Assembly: GCA_021202575.1 (NCBI GenBank)
Contig: JAJQCU010000225.1
Coordinates: forward strand, 1-5,360
DNA from: Lachnospiraceae bacterium
GTDB taxonomy: Bacteria; Bacillota; Clostridia; Lachnospirales; Lachnospiraceae
Reading direction: 5' to 3'
DNA length: 5,360 nt
The notes beneath the pieces are model-generated. The model saw only the letters and a program-made list of their open reading frames with translations. It ran no database searches and was not told the DNA's origin. The stretch's first letter is position 1; every line of letters begins with the position of its first letter. Both the position numbers and the translations under genes were made by a program. Positions 1-5,360 of the stretch are shown piece after piece.

Positions 1-1106
1 AAATCCACTTCACCCATTTTTTTCGATTCATAATAATGAAGAGAAAAGCCCCCGGCTCTGATCGACTGCGCAAATACATTCTCCAGAATGCTGCCCATAT
101 TAACTTCCACATCTCCATTCAGAAGCGCAAACTGAATATTGGTCATGCACGCCGCGCAGAGCAGGCCGGTATCATTCAAAAATAATTTGAAGATGTTTCT
201 CTTTTCATTTATCTGAAGCGGGGCCTGCGGCTGAGCCACATTATAAGAAGGCAGCGCCACACCGGCGTCACTTAGCCACAGAAAAGAGTTCTCATATCGG
301 TTATATCTGCCATTTTCATCAATTTTATTCAGAAAAAATCGTCTGTTTTTATCATTTAACTGGGAAGGAATGCTGTCAAAAATTGCCTGAATCTTAATTC
401 TTTCGCTTCCTGTCGAATACTTCGCAATGTCAAGCCGATATAATTCCAGGATATCCCTCTGTACCTGAACAACCCTTCCGATATCATGGCTGTCCACGTA
501 TGTCTGCACTGCGGCAGGCATCCCGCCAACGACGATATACGTATAAAAAAGCTTCAGCATCGTTGTGTGGATGGCGTCAGGAACCTGTTTTTTTTTCACA
601 TAGCATTGTCTCAGGCGTGAGATCGTCGATTCCTGCACTCCGTTCGCATACGCGTATTCCTCAAAGCTCATGGGATACATGTAATAAATTTCTTCAAAGC
701 CAACCGGATACGAGCGTACCTCATGATACCGGACGCCCAGCATGGACCCGGACTCAATATAATCAAACCGTCCGTCCTCTACCAGAAATTTGATCGCGGA
801 TCGGGCATTCGGGCACTCCTGAATCTCATCCAGAAAAACCAGAGTCTTTCCGGGCTCCATTTTCTGCATTTTAAAAGCCGTTAGATTTTCTATAATCGTG
901 TCCGCGTCCAGATTCCCCGCAAAAATCTTTTGCGCGTCCGTGTCCGTGACAAAATTGATTTCCACAAAATTCTCATAATGCTCACGTCCGAACCGCTCAA
1001 TGATTGTCGTCTTGCCAATCTGTCTGGCGCCGATCACGCAAAGCGCTTTTTTTGGCTTTTCGTCCTTCCATGATTTCAGCTTTGTATAAATTTGCCGCTC
1101 AAGCAT
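1..1106 (-). CDS. AAA family ATPase, AAA_14 plus DUF4143 type (3' end outside window)
   Basis: 368 complete codons are open from ATG (complement of 1104-1106) to the left edge, so the C-terminus is missing. Seen: a P-loop GARQIGKTT at residues 26-34; Walker B LVFLDEIQE at 89-97 with D93/E94; an ESGSMLG stretch at 118-124 fitting sensor 1; VGGMPAAVQ at 193-201; NDTGLL at 311-316; and GSILENVFAQ at 338-347 followed by HYYESKKMGEVD at 357-368. The last two resemble the C-terminal DUF4143 region, whose Glu and E-x-D residues recall a PDDEXK nuclease fold; the window ends exactly there. The start is fixed by GGAGGTG at 1116-1122, 9 nt upstream, and by the usual N-terminal pattern of the family (MLxRxIYxxLxxWK). 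Cytoplasmic, with no signal peptide or membrane segment. The biological role of this large family is poorly defined; links to mobile DNA or toxin-like functions are speculative. The family call is firm, the function unknown. A 9-A run occurs within codons 170-173. Confidence 0.9.
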   Translation of the reverse strand, partial: MLERQIYTKLKSWKDEKPKKALCVIGARQIGKTTIIERFGREHYENFVEINFVTDTDAQKIFAGNLDADTIIENLTAFKMQKMEPGKTLVFLDEIQECPNARSAIKFLVEDGRFDYIESGSMLGVRYHEVRSYPVGFEEIYYMYPMSFEEYAYANGVQESTISRLRQCYVKKKQVPDAIHTTMLKLFYTYIVVGGMPAAVQTYVDSHDIGRVVQVQRDILELYRLDIAKYSTGSERIKIQAIFDSIPSQLNDKNRRFFLNKIDENGRYNRYENSFLWLSDAGVALPSYNVAQPQAPLQINEKRNIFKLFLNDTGLLCAACMTNIQFALLNGDVEVNMGSILENVFAQSIRAGGFSLHYYESKKMGEVD

Positions 1107-1115
1107 AGGTTGCAA

Positions 1116-1122
1116 CACCTCC
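1116..1122 (-). promoter_or_regulatory. Strong ribosome binding site of the AAA ATPase gene
   Basis: On the minus strand GGAGGTG lies 9 nt before the ATG at 1106. It is a near-complete match to the anti-Shine-Dalgarno and decides the start. It lies only a few bases after the predicted transcription start, so the leader would be about 20 nt long. Confidence 0.8.
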
Positions 1123-1131
1123 GATATCAGC

Positions 1132-1159
1132 ATTGTAACATTTTTCCGGAGTTTATCAA
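1132..1159 (-). promoter_or_regulatory. Predicted extended -10 promoter of the AAA ATPase gene
   Basis: Reading the minus strand: -35 TTGATA (1159-1154, five of six consensus bases), a 16-bp spacer, then TGTTACAAT, in which TACAAT (1137-1132) is a five-of-six -10 preceded by TGn, the extended -10 signature. A start near 1125 would leave a short leader carrying the ribosome binding site. The first of three 33-bp-spaced repeats overlaps the -10 and fills part of the spacer, so a protein bound there would compete with RNA polymerase. Predicted from sequence only. Confidence 0.6.
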
Positions 1160-1212
1160 TAGTTTTTGTTACGTTTTTCTTTATTTTTCTGATGATGTTT
1201 GCTACATTTTTC
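1135..1212. repeat. Three 12-bp direct repeats at exact 33-bp spacing
   Basis: Plus-strand copies are GTAACATTTTTC (1135-1146), GTTACGTTTTTC (1168-1179) and GCTACATTTTTC (1201-1212). Each pair agrees at 10 of 12 positions, and the starts are exactly 33 bp apart both times. Read towards the ATPase gene the consensus is GAAAAAYGTWRC. Copy 1 overlaps the predicted -10, copy 2 lies just upstream of the -35, and copy 3 lies further upstream inside an inverted repeat (TGATGAT 1190-1196, ATCATCA 1217-1223). The 33-bp period is about three helical turns, so all copies would face the same side of the DNA, which suits a regulator array. The shared T5 lowers the significance of each match; the exact spacing raises it. 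No coding explanation was found, since stops interrupt the frames here. Confidence 0.5.
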
Positions 1213-1259
1213 TAAAATCATCATGCGGCCGTGTTTTTACACAATAAGGTATCACATGA

Positions 1260-1271
1260 AAGGGCGCCCTT
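1260..1271. other. 12-bp perfect palindrome in the divergent intergenic region
   Basis: AAGGGCGCCCTT is a perfect dyad with no spacer, lying about 140 bp upstream of the ABC-F start and beyond the ATPase promoter. It is GC-rich in an otherwise AT-rich stretch. It could be an operator half-site pair, or chance. The arms are too short and have no loop, so it is not a terminator. Confidence 0.3.
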
Positions 1272-1338
1272 ATAACACACTGCAAAATACTGCCGCGCAG
1301 AATCGTCTGACAGACAGGATAATTCACATTTTTCTGTG

Positions 1339-1378
1339 GCATTCGCCGCCATTTCGTGGTAGGATAATGCGGTGAAGC
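1339..1378 (+). other. Inverted repeat shortly upstream of the ABC-F gene
   Basis: The arm at 1339-1349 (GC, A, TTCGCCGC) can pair with GCGGTGAAGC at 1369-1378, giving ten pairs with one bulged A and one G-U pair around a 19-nt loop. The 3' arm ends 34 nt before the ABC-F start. No T run follows on the plus strand, so it is not an intrinsic terminator. If transcribed it would be a leader hairpin; structured leaders are known for some ABC-F antibiotic resistance genes. A possible -10 (GATAAT, 1363-1368) lies in the loop with no good -35, so whether the fold is transcribed is unclear. Confidence 0.3.
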
Positions 1379-1412
1379 AAAAACCCACTGAAAAAAGGAT
1401 ACCCAACTACCC

Positions 1413-3377
1413 ATGTTATACCAGATTACCAACGGCACGGTCAAGTTTTCCGACCAGGTTATTTTACACGATATCAATTTTGAAATCCGCAACACGGAAA
1501 AAATCGCCGTCGTTGGCCGCAACGGCTGCGGCAAGACGACGCTTCTGAAGCTGATTTCCGGCGAGGTGGAGTTAGAGGAAATCAACGGCGTTCACTCCTC
1601 CATTTCCTCCACCGGCAATCCGCGGATTGGCTTTCTGAAGCAGGTCGCGTTTGAGGACGCGTCCATCTTACTGGAGGACGAGATCCGCAAATCCTTCGCC
1701 CCGATGATCCGGCGAAAGGAGGAGCTGGAGGCTTTAGCCGTGGAACTCGGGCATGACCACTCCGACGCAAAGGTGGCCCGCTATACGATGCTGGAGGAGG
1801 CCTTCAAGGAGGACGGCGGCTACTATTTCGAAAAGGAATACGACGTCATGGTCCGCAAATTCGGCTTTTCCGAGGAGGAACGCCGGAAACCTCTGTCCGA
1901 TTTTTCCGGCGGCCAGCAGACGAAGATTGCGTTCATCAAGCTTCTGCTCTCAAAGCCGGATATCCTGCTTCTGGATGAGCCGACGAATCACCTCGATATT
2001 ACTACCATCGAGTGGCTGGAGGGATATCTGCGTTCTTATCCGAAGGCCGTTGTGCTGGTATCCCATGACCGGATGTTTCTGGACAATATCGCGGACGTCG
2101 TATATGAGATTGAATACGGGACCGCGAAGCGTTACCCGGGCAACTATACAAATTTCGTCGCCCGCAAAAAGGAAAATTATGAAAAGCAGCTGAAGGATTA
2201 CAACGCGCAGCAAAAGGAGATCGCGCGCCTCACACGTATGGTGGAGCGCTTCAAGGGCAAGCCGACGAAAACCTCCATGGCGCAGTCAAAGGAAAAGGCC
2301 ATCGAGCACATGGAGAAGATCGAATCGCCGGATAAGGCGGATCTGCGCACCTTTCACGCGAATTTCCAGCCGCTCATCCAGACAGGAAAAGACGTGCTCT
2401 CCGTCTCGGAGCTTGCCATAGGCTACGACCGTCCGCTGTCCGTGATTTCCCTCGAACTGAAACGCGGCGAGAAGCTGGGCATCGTGGGCGGCAACGGGCT
2501 GGGCAAATCGACCTTTTTAAAGACATTGGTCGGGCTGCTGGATCCCCTTTCGGGTGGTTACCACTACGGCGTGCACGCCCAGATCGGCTATTTCGACCAG
2601 CAGATGGCGATGTTCCGGAGCGATAAGACGGTTCTCGACGATTACTGGGACGAATTCCCGACCCTGACCGAAACGGAGGTGCGCAACGCCCTGGGCGCGT
2701 TCCTTTTCACCGGTGAGGATGTGTTTAAGGAGATCTCCATGCTTTCCGGCGGGGAGAAGGTAAGGCTTGCCCTGTGCAAGATTTTTAAGCGCCGCCCGAA
2801 TATTCTGATCCTGGACGAGCCCACGAACCACATGGACATCGTGGGAAAAGAAACGCTGGAAACCATGCTGGCGGAATATACCGGGACGCTGATTTTTGTC
2901 TCCCACGACCGGTATTTTGTAAAAAAAATCGCCAGTCAGATTCTGGCCTTTGAGGACGGGACTACACACTTGTATCGCTTCGGCTTTGACGAATACCAGG
3001 AGCATCTGGACGCATTGCTTTCCGGCGCCAGCGAGGATGCGAAAGCCGGTGTCGGCCGCGAGCCGCTGCTGGGCGGCGTCATCAGCACAAACGCCTCCCA
3101 GCAAAAGCGCCAGACCGGCGTCAAGGCTTACAATAATGCTGTCAATGAGCGCTCGTATCTGGAGCGTAAAATATTAAATACTGAGGAAGCGCTGGAAGCA
3201 AAGGAAGCGCAGCTGGCCGCCTTAAAAGAGGAACTGCTGCTGCCGGAACATGCCTCCAGCTATACGAAGCTGACCGAGATTCAGGCGCAGATTGACGCGC
3301 TGGAGGCAGAGATCGCGGCGGATATGGAGGTCTGGGAGGAGCTTTCCTCGCAGCTGGAGGAAATGCCGCAGGATTGA
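1413..3377 (+). CDS. ABC-F family ATP-binding cassette ATPase (translation factor type)
   Basis: A complete 654-residue protein with two fused nucleotide-binding domains and no membrane segment, the defining layout of ABC-F proteins, which bind the ribosomal E site and remodel stalled or antibiotic-bound ribosomes. First cassette: Walker A GRNGCGKTT (35-43), Q-loop Q77, signature FSGGQQ (164-169), Walker B ILLLDEPTNHLD (184-195) with catalytic E189, switch H218. The interdomain arm covers about 246-315 and contains the lysine-rich KGKPTKTSMAQSK stretch (281-293), typical of a short P-site tRNA-interaction motif. Second cassette: Walker A GGNGLGKST (359-367), Q-loop near Q396, LSGGE (444-448), Walker B ILILDEPTNHMD (464-475) with E469, H498. 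The tail (about 572-650) is rich in Glu, Leu and Ala in a coiled-coil pattern, as in Uup/YdiF-like members. The ATG is the only sensible start: an in-frame TGA lies at 1389-1391, and the weak AAGGA (1395-1399) sits 13 nt upstream. Housekeeping and resistance members cannot be separated here. All ATPase motifs are intact. Confidence 0.93.
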   Translation: MLYQITNGTVKFSDQVILHDINFEIRNTEKIAVVGRNGCGKTTLLKLISGEVELEEINGVHSSISSTGNPRIGFLKQVAFEDASILLEDEIRKSFAPMIRRKEELEALAVELGHDHSDAKVARYTMLEEAFKEDGGYYFEKEYDVMVRKFGFSEEERRKPLSDFSGGQQTKIAFIKLLLSKPDILLLDEPTNHLDITTIEWLEGYLRSYPKAVVLVSHDRMFLDNIADVVYEIEYGTAKRYPGNYTNFVARKKENYEKQLKDYNAQQKEIARLTRMVERFKGKPTKTSMAQSKEKAIEHMEKIESPDKADLRTFHANFQPLIQTGKDVLSVSELAIGYDRPLSVISLELKRGEKLGIVGGNGLGKSTFLKTLVGLLDPLSGGYHYGVHAQIGYFDQQMAMFRSDKTVLDDYWDEFPTLTETEVRNALGAFLFTGEDVFKEISMLSGGEKVRLALCKIFKRRPNILILDEPTNHMDIVGKETLETMLAEYTGTLIFVSHDRYFVKKIASQILAFEDGTTHLYRFGFDEYQEHLDALLSGASEDAKAGVGREPLLGGVISTNASQQKRQTGVKAYNNAVNERSYLERKILNTEEALEAKEAQLAALKEELLLPEHASSYTKLTEIQAQIDALEAEIAADMEVWEELSSQLEEMPQD

Positions 3378-3385
3378 GGTTGTCA

Positions 3386-3441
3386 GACGGTTGTGAAAAA
3401 GAGCCGTTACGTGATGAGACATTTACACCTTGTAACGGGCT
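3386..3441 (+). other. Two mutually exclusive hairpins just after the ABC-F stop
   Basis: Hairpin 1 pairs 3386-3392 with 3402-3408 (core ACGGTT with AGCCGT, including G-U pairs) around a 9-nt loop. Hairpin 2 pairs 3402-3410 (AGCCGTTAC) with 3432-3441 (GTAACGGGCT) with one bulged base around a 21-nt loop. They share 3402-3408 and cannot form together. Neither is followed by a T run. They could protect the ABC-F mRNA end or be part of a switching leader for the AraC gene. I do not recognise a known riboswitch class here. Confidence 0.35.
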
Positions 3442-3479
3442 ACGGCGAGGCTTTTAGAGGTTGCGATTCCAGTCTTAGC

Positions 3480-3532
3480 CAGTGCAGGATGGGCATATTA
3501 TTTCGCAACGGTTCCTAACCCTGCTGTTTTTT
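3480..3532 (+). terminator. Weak intrinsic-terminator-like stem and T6 run before the AraC gene
   Basis: CAG-tg-CAGG (3480-3488, two bulged bases) can pair with CCTGCTG (3520-3526), directly followed by TTTTTT (3527-3532). The 31-nt loop and the bulge make it weaker than a typical terminator. It would end read-through from the ABC-F gene, or attenuate transcription into the AraC gene if that promoter lies upstream. A second inverted repeat, GTTGCGA (3460-3466) with TCGCAAC (3503-3509), interlocks with it in pseudoknot order, so the two folds may compete. Confidence 0.35.
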
Positions 3533-3551
3533 AAGAAGGAAACTCTGCACT

Positions 3552-3557
3552 AAGGAG
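3552..3557 (+). promoter_or_regulatory. Ribosome binding site of the AraC-family gene
   Basis: AAGGAG lies 6 nt before the ATG at 3564 and fixes that start. A second purine stretch, AAGAAGGA (3533-3540), lies further upstream. No convincing promoter was found: TATTAT at 3496-3501 is a possible -10 but has no good -35. Confidence 0.75.
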
Positions 3558-3563
3558 AAAAAC

Positions 3564-4772
3564 ATGATCAGCAATCTGGATGATTTTTGCCGTATGTTTT
3601 ACAATGCAACCGGAACCCCCATCAGTCATTTCGCCATTTCGACCGGGGAGGGAAATTATTATCCGGCTGTCTTAAATGATGAGTCCATTTTCAGCAGGAA
3701 GCTTCCGGCATTTCTCAGCTTTCAAAGCAATCCGGACTGCGTGATTACCGATTCCTTCGGATATATGGGGTGCGTGAAATCCGAAGCTGAGGATTACCTG
3801 ATGATGGTCGGTCCTGTTTACAGTACCCCGATGTCTGACTTTACGCTTCGGAATTTCATGAAAGAATGGGCCATTGACCAGCAATACAAAGAAGTCGTAT
3901 CCGAATTTCTCTACACCACGCCCATCGTGTCGTACAACCGGTTCCTGCAGACGCTGGGATTTCTCTTTTCATGCATCAATGATAAAAGCATTGATATTTA
4001 CGGGCATTTTGAATTCAACGCGAACGCTGCCGCGACCATTCAGGAGCTGTCCCGTCAGCATACAGAGCAGGTATACGAGTCAAAAGAAAGCCAGCAGTAT
4101 CACAACACCTGGCATTTTGAGCGCAAAATGCTCCAGTACGTTCAGGATGGCGACACAGAACGGCTGGATGCCCTGCTTGCGTCCTCCTCCTCTGATTTAA
4201 CGGAAGGGATTGTGGCAGACAACGCGCTGCGCCAGAGAAAGAACATCCTGATTTCCAGCATCGCTCTTGTCACCAGGGCCGCGATCGCGGGCGGCATGGA
4301 TATGGAGCAGGCCTACCAGCTTTCCGATCTCTATATTCAGGAATGCGAGCGCAGCCAGAGCATCCCCTATATCTCCAATCTGGAATATTCCATGCTTCTG
4401 GATTTCACGAAGAGGGTTTCCGAGGCCAAAATTCCGGAAGGCATGTCGCGGGAAGTGTTCGACTGCGTCCAGTATATCACCCATCACATTAACGAACCCA
4501 TCCAGGTCAGCGATATCGCGGAATATATTGGAAAAAGCCGCTCCTATCTCTCCGGCAGGTTCAAAAAAGAACTCGGATTTGATATCAGCAGCTTTATCAT
4601 GCGGTGCAAGCTGGAGGAGGCAAAGAGTCTGCTGACCTACTCAGATAAATCTTTAAGTGAAATCAGCTGCTACCTCTGCTTCTCCAGCCAGTCCTATTTT
4701 CAGAATGTGTTTAAAAAGAAGTACGGCATGACGCCAAAACAGTACCGGGAAAAGACGGCACAGTTATCATAA
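3564..4772 (+). CDS. AraC-family transcriptional regulator
   Basis: A complete 402-residue cytoplasmic DNA-binding protein. The C-terminal 100 residues form the AraC/XylS double helix-turn-helix: the first covers about 314-337 (VSDIAEYIGKSRSYLSGRFKKELG), and the second about 363-396, with the family hallmark YFQNVFKKKYGMTPKQYRE (378-396). In the usual LGF before the second recognition helix the Gly is replaced by Cys (LCF, 371-373). Residues 1-165 are an unassigned sensor-like region lacking the jelly-roll pattern of sugar-binding AraC proteins. Residues 180-295 carry a helical segment starting WHFERKMLQYVQDGD, a layout I associate with long AraC regulators of Clostridia and, more distantly, the YSIRK-linked regulator type. 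The start is set by AAGGAG at 3552-3557. The gene meets a rhamnosidase gene tail to tail, so control of carbohydrate use is plausible but inferred only from position. The effector is unknown. Confidence 0.9.
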   Translation: MISNLDDFCRMFYNATGTPISHFAISTGEGNYYPAVLNDESIFSRKLPAFLSFQSNPDCVITDSFGYMGCVKSEAEDYLMMVGPVYSTPMSDFTLRNFMKEWAIDQQYKEVVSEFLYTTPIVSYNRFLQTLGFLFSCINDKSIDIYGHFEFNANAAATIQELSRQHTEQVYESKESQQYHNTWHFERKMLQYVQDGDTERLDALLASSSSDLTEGIVADNALRQRKNILISSIALVTRAAIAGGMDMEQAYQLSDLYIQECERSQSIPYISNLEYSMLLDFTKRVSEAKIPEGMSREVFDCVQYITHHINEPIQVSDIAEYIGKSRSYLSGRFKKELGFDISSFIMRCKLEEAKSLLTYSDKSLSEISCYLCFSSQSYFQNVFKKKYGMTPKQYREKTAQLS

Positions 4773-5360
4773 AGCCGTCAGATCAAACTTCCCGCTGCCA
4801 AGCGCCTTCTCGTCCCCGTTTGGCAGACGGAGCATAGCGTCCGTGTTTGCCGGAATGCATCCAAAGATATGGACTGCTCCGTCCTTCTTCTCCCAGCGCA
4901 TTTCAATCCTGCCTCTTATGCTGTCATATGAACCTTCCGCATGTGTGAGCGGCGCATCATATTCCGGTGCCAGCAGGATGTGGTCGTAGCCGATGCCCGT
5001 GTTCTGAATCCCCAGAACTCTGCGATACATGAAATCGCCGACACAGCCGAAAGCGTAGTGATTGAAAGAGCAGTTGTTCAGCTCTCCGTCCGCGCGAACA
5101 GCGTCCCAGTTCTCCCACATCGTGGTCGCTCCATGATCAATTTCATACAGCCAGGACGGGCATTTCGTCTGGAAAAGTACCTTCCATGCCGTATCCTGAT
5201 AGCCGTAATCGCACAGCACATCCAGTAAATGCGGAGTGGACATAAAGCCCGTATAAAGACAATAGCCATTATTCACAATCAGTTCATTCAGTCTTGCCGC
5301 AAATGCCTTTGCCGGAGCTTCGGATACCATGTGATATTTCAGCGCAAGAATATAATTGCC
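4767..5360 (-). CDS. Alpha-L-rhamnosidase, GH78 type, C-terminal part (5' end outside window)
   Basis: The frame is open through the right edge, so 197 C-terminal residues are seen; an internal Met at 5330 is not the true start, because the family pattern continues upstream (GNYILALKYHMV). It matches the end of the GH78 (alpha/alpha)6 barrel and the following beta-sandwich: TGFMSTPHLLDVLCDYGY, PSWLYEIDHGATTMWENWD, and NHYAFGCVGDFMYRRVLGI. The enzyme would remove terminal alpha-L-rhamnose from plant glycosides or polysaccharides by an inverting mechanism. The Glu of WENWD (codon 5112-5114) sits about where the family's general base is expected, counting from the C-terminus; the Glu of LYEID is the alternative. 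The catalytic acid region lies outside the window. No signal peptide can be judged. The TGA (complement of 4767-4769) lies inside the last codons of the convergent AraC gene. Confidence 0.9.
   Translation of the reverse strand, partial: GNYILALKYHMVSEAPAKAFAARLNELIVNNGYCLYTGFMSTPHLLDVLCDYGYQDTAWKVLFQTKCPSWLYEIDHGATTMWENWDAVRADGELNNCSFNHYAFGCVGDFMYRRVLGIQNTGIGYDHILLAPEYDAPLTHAEGSYDSIRGRIEMRWEKKDGAVHIFGCIPANTDAMLRLPNGDEKALGSGKFDLTAL

Noticed and set aside
500..793. 97-codon plus-strand open frame opposite the AAA ATPase
   Set aside because: It is antisense to a gene with clear family motifs, has low-complexity composition and no supporting start signal.
1135..1212. CRISPR array
   Set aside because: Repeats are only 12 bp, imperfect and T-rich, with 21-bp gaps and only three copies at a promoter; no cas gene is seen.
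1323..1334. A fourth copy of the 12-bp repeat (TTCACATTTTTC)
   Set aside because: It resembles the others mainly through the T run and is out of the 33-bp phase (122 bp from copy 3), so it was left out of the array.
1316..1368. Two copies of AGGATAAT (1316-1323 and 1361-1368) as -10 boxes for the ABC-F gene
   Set aside because: GATAAT resembles a -10, but neither copy has a usable -35 at 16-18 bp nor an extended -10, so no promoter is called.
1202..1585. Minus-strand open frames across the intergenic region and the start of the ABC-F gene
   Set aside because: They lie opposite the P-loop-coding part of a clear ABC-F gene, have no family-like motifs and no good ribosome binding site.
2517..3104. 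195-codon minus-strand open frame inside the ABC-F gene
   Set aside because: It is antisense to the second cassette, whose Walker A, signature and Walker B motifs are all intact on the plus strand; the antisense peptide shows no recognisable domain.
1..5360. tRNA, rRNA, insertion sequence or attachment site
   Set aside because: No cloverleaf, rRNA segment, transposase frame, or terminal inverted repeats with target duplications were found on reading both strands.

Overview
The window looks like part of a Bacillota chromosome, most likely a gut clostridium of the Lachnospiraceae type. I infer this from the mix of families (an AAA_14/DUF4143 ATPase, an ABC-F ATPase, an AraC regulator with a large N-terminal region, and an alpha-L-rhamnosidase), strong AGGAGG-type ribosome binding sites, and moderate base composition. 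No species can be named from sequence alone.

Layout: (1) 1-1106, minus strand: an AAA ATPase gene of the AAA_14/DUF4143 type, cut by the left edge just inside its C-terminal nuclease-like motif. (2) 1107-1412: a divergent intergenic region. It holds a good extended -10 promoter for the ATPase, three 12-bp repeats spaced exactly 33 bp apart across and upstream of that promoter, a 12-bp perfect palindrome and a GC-rich inverted repeat close to the next gene. (3) 1413-3377, plus strand: a complete two-cassette ABC-F ATPase. (4) 3378-3563: a 186-bp spacer with several inverted repeats, some mutually exclusive, ending in a weak terminator-like stem with a T6 run. (5) 3564-4772, plus strand: an AraC-family regulator with a strong ribosome binding site. 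(6) 4767-5360, minus strand: the C-terminal part of a GH78-type alpha-L-rhamnosidase, convergent with the regulator and overlapping it by 6 bp.

The genes do not form one obvious pathway. The ABC-F protein should act on the ribosome and the rhamnosidase on plant or microbial rhamnosides. The AraC protein is a plausible carbohydrate-response regulator by position only. The most unusual signals are the 33-bp-spaced repeat array at the ATPase promoter and the fold-rich spacer ahead of the AraC gene. Neither amounts to a demonstrated new system.
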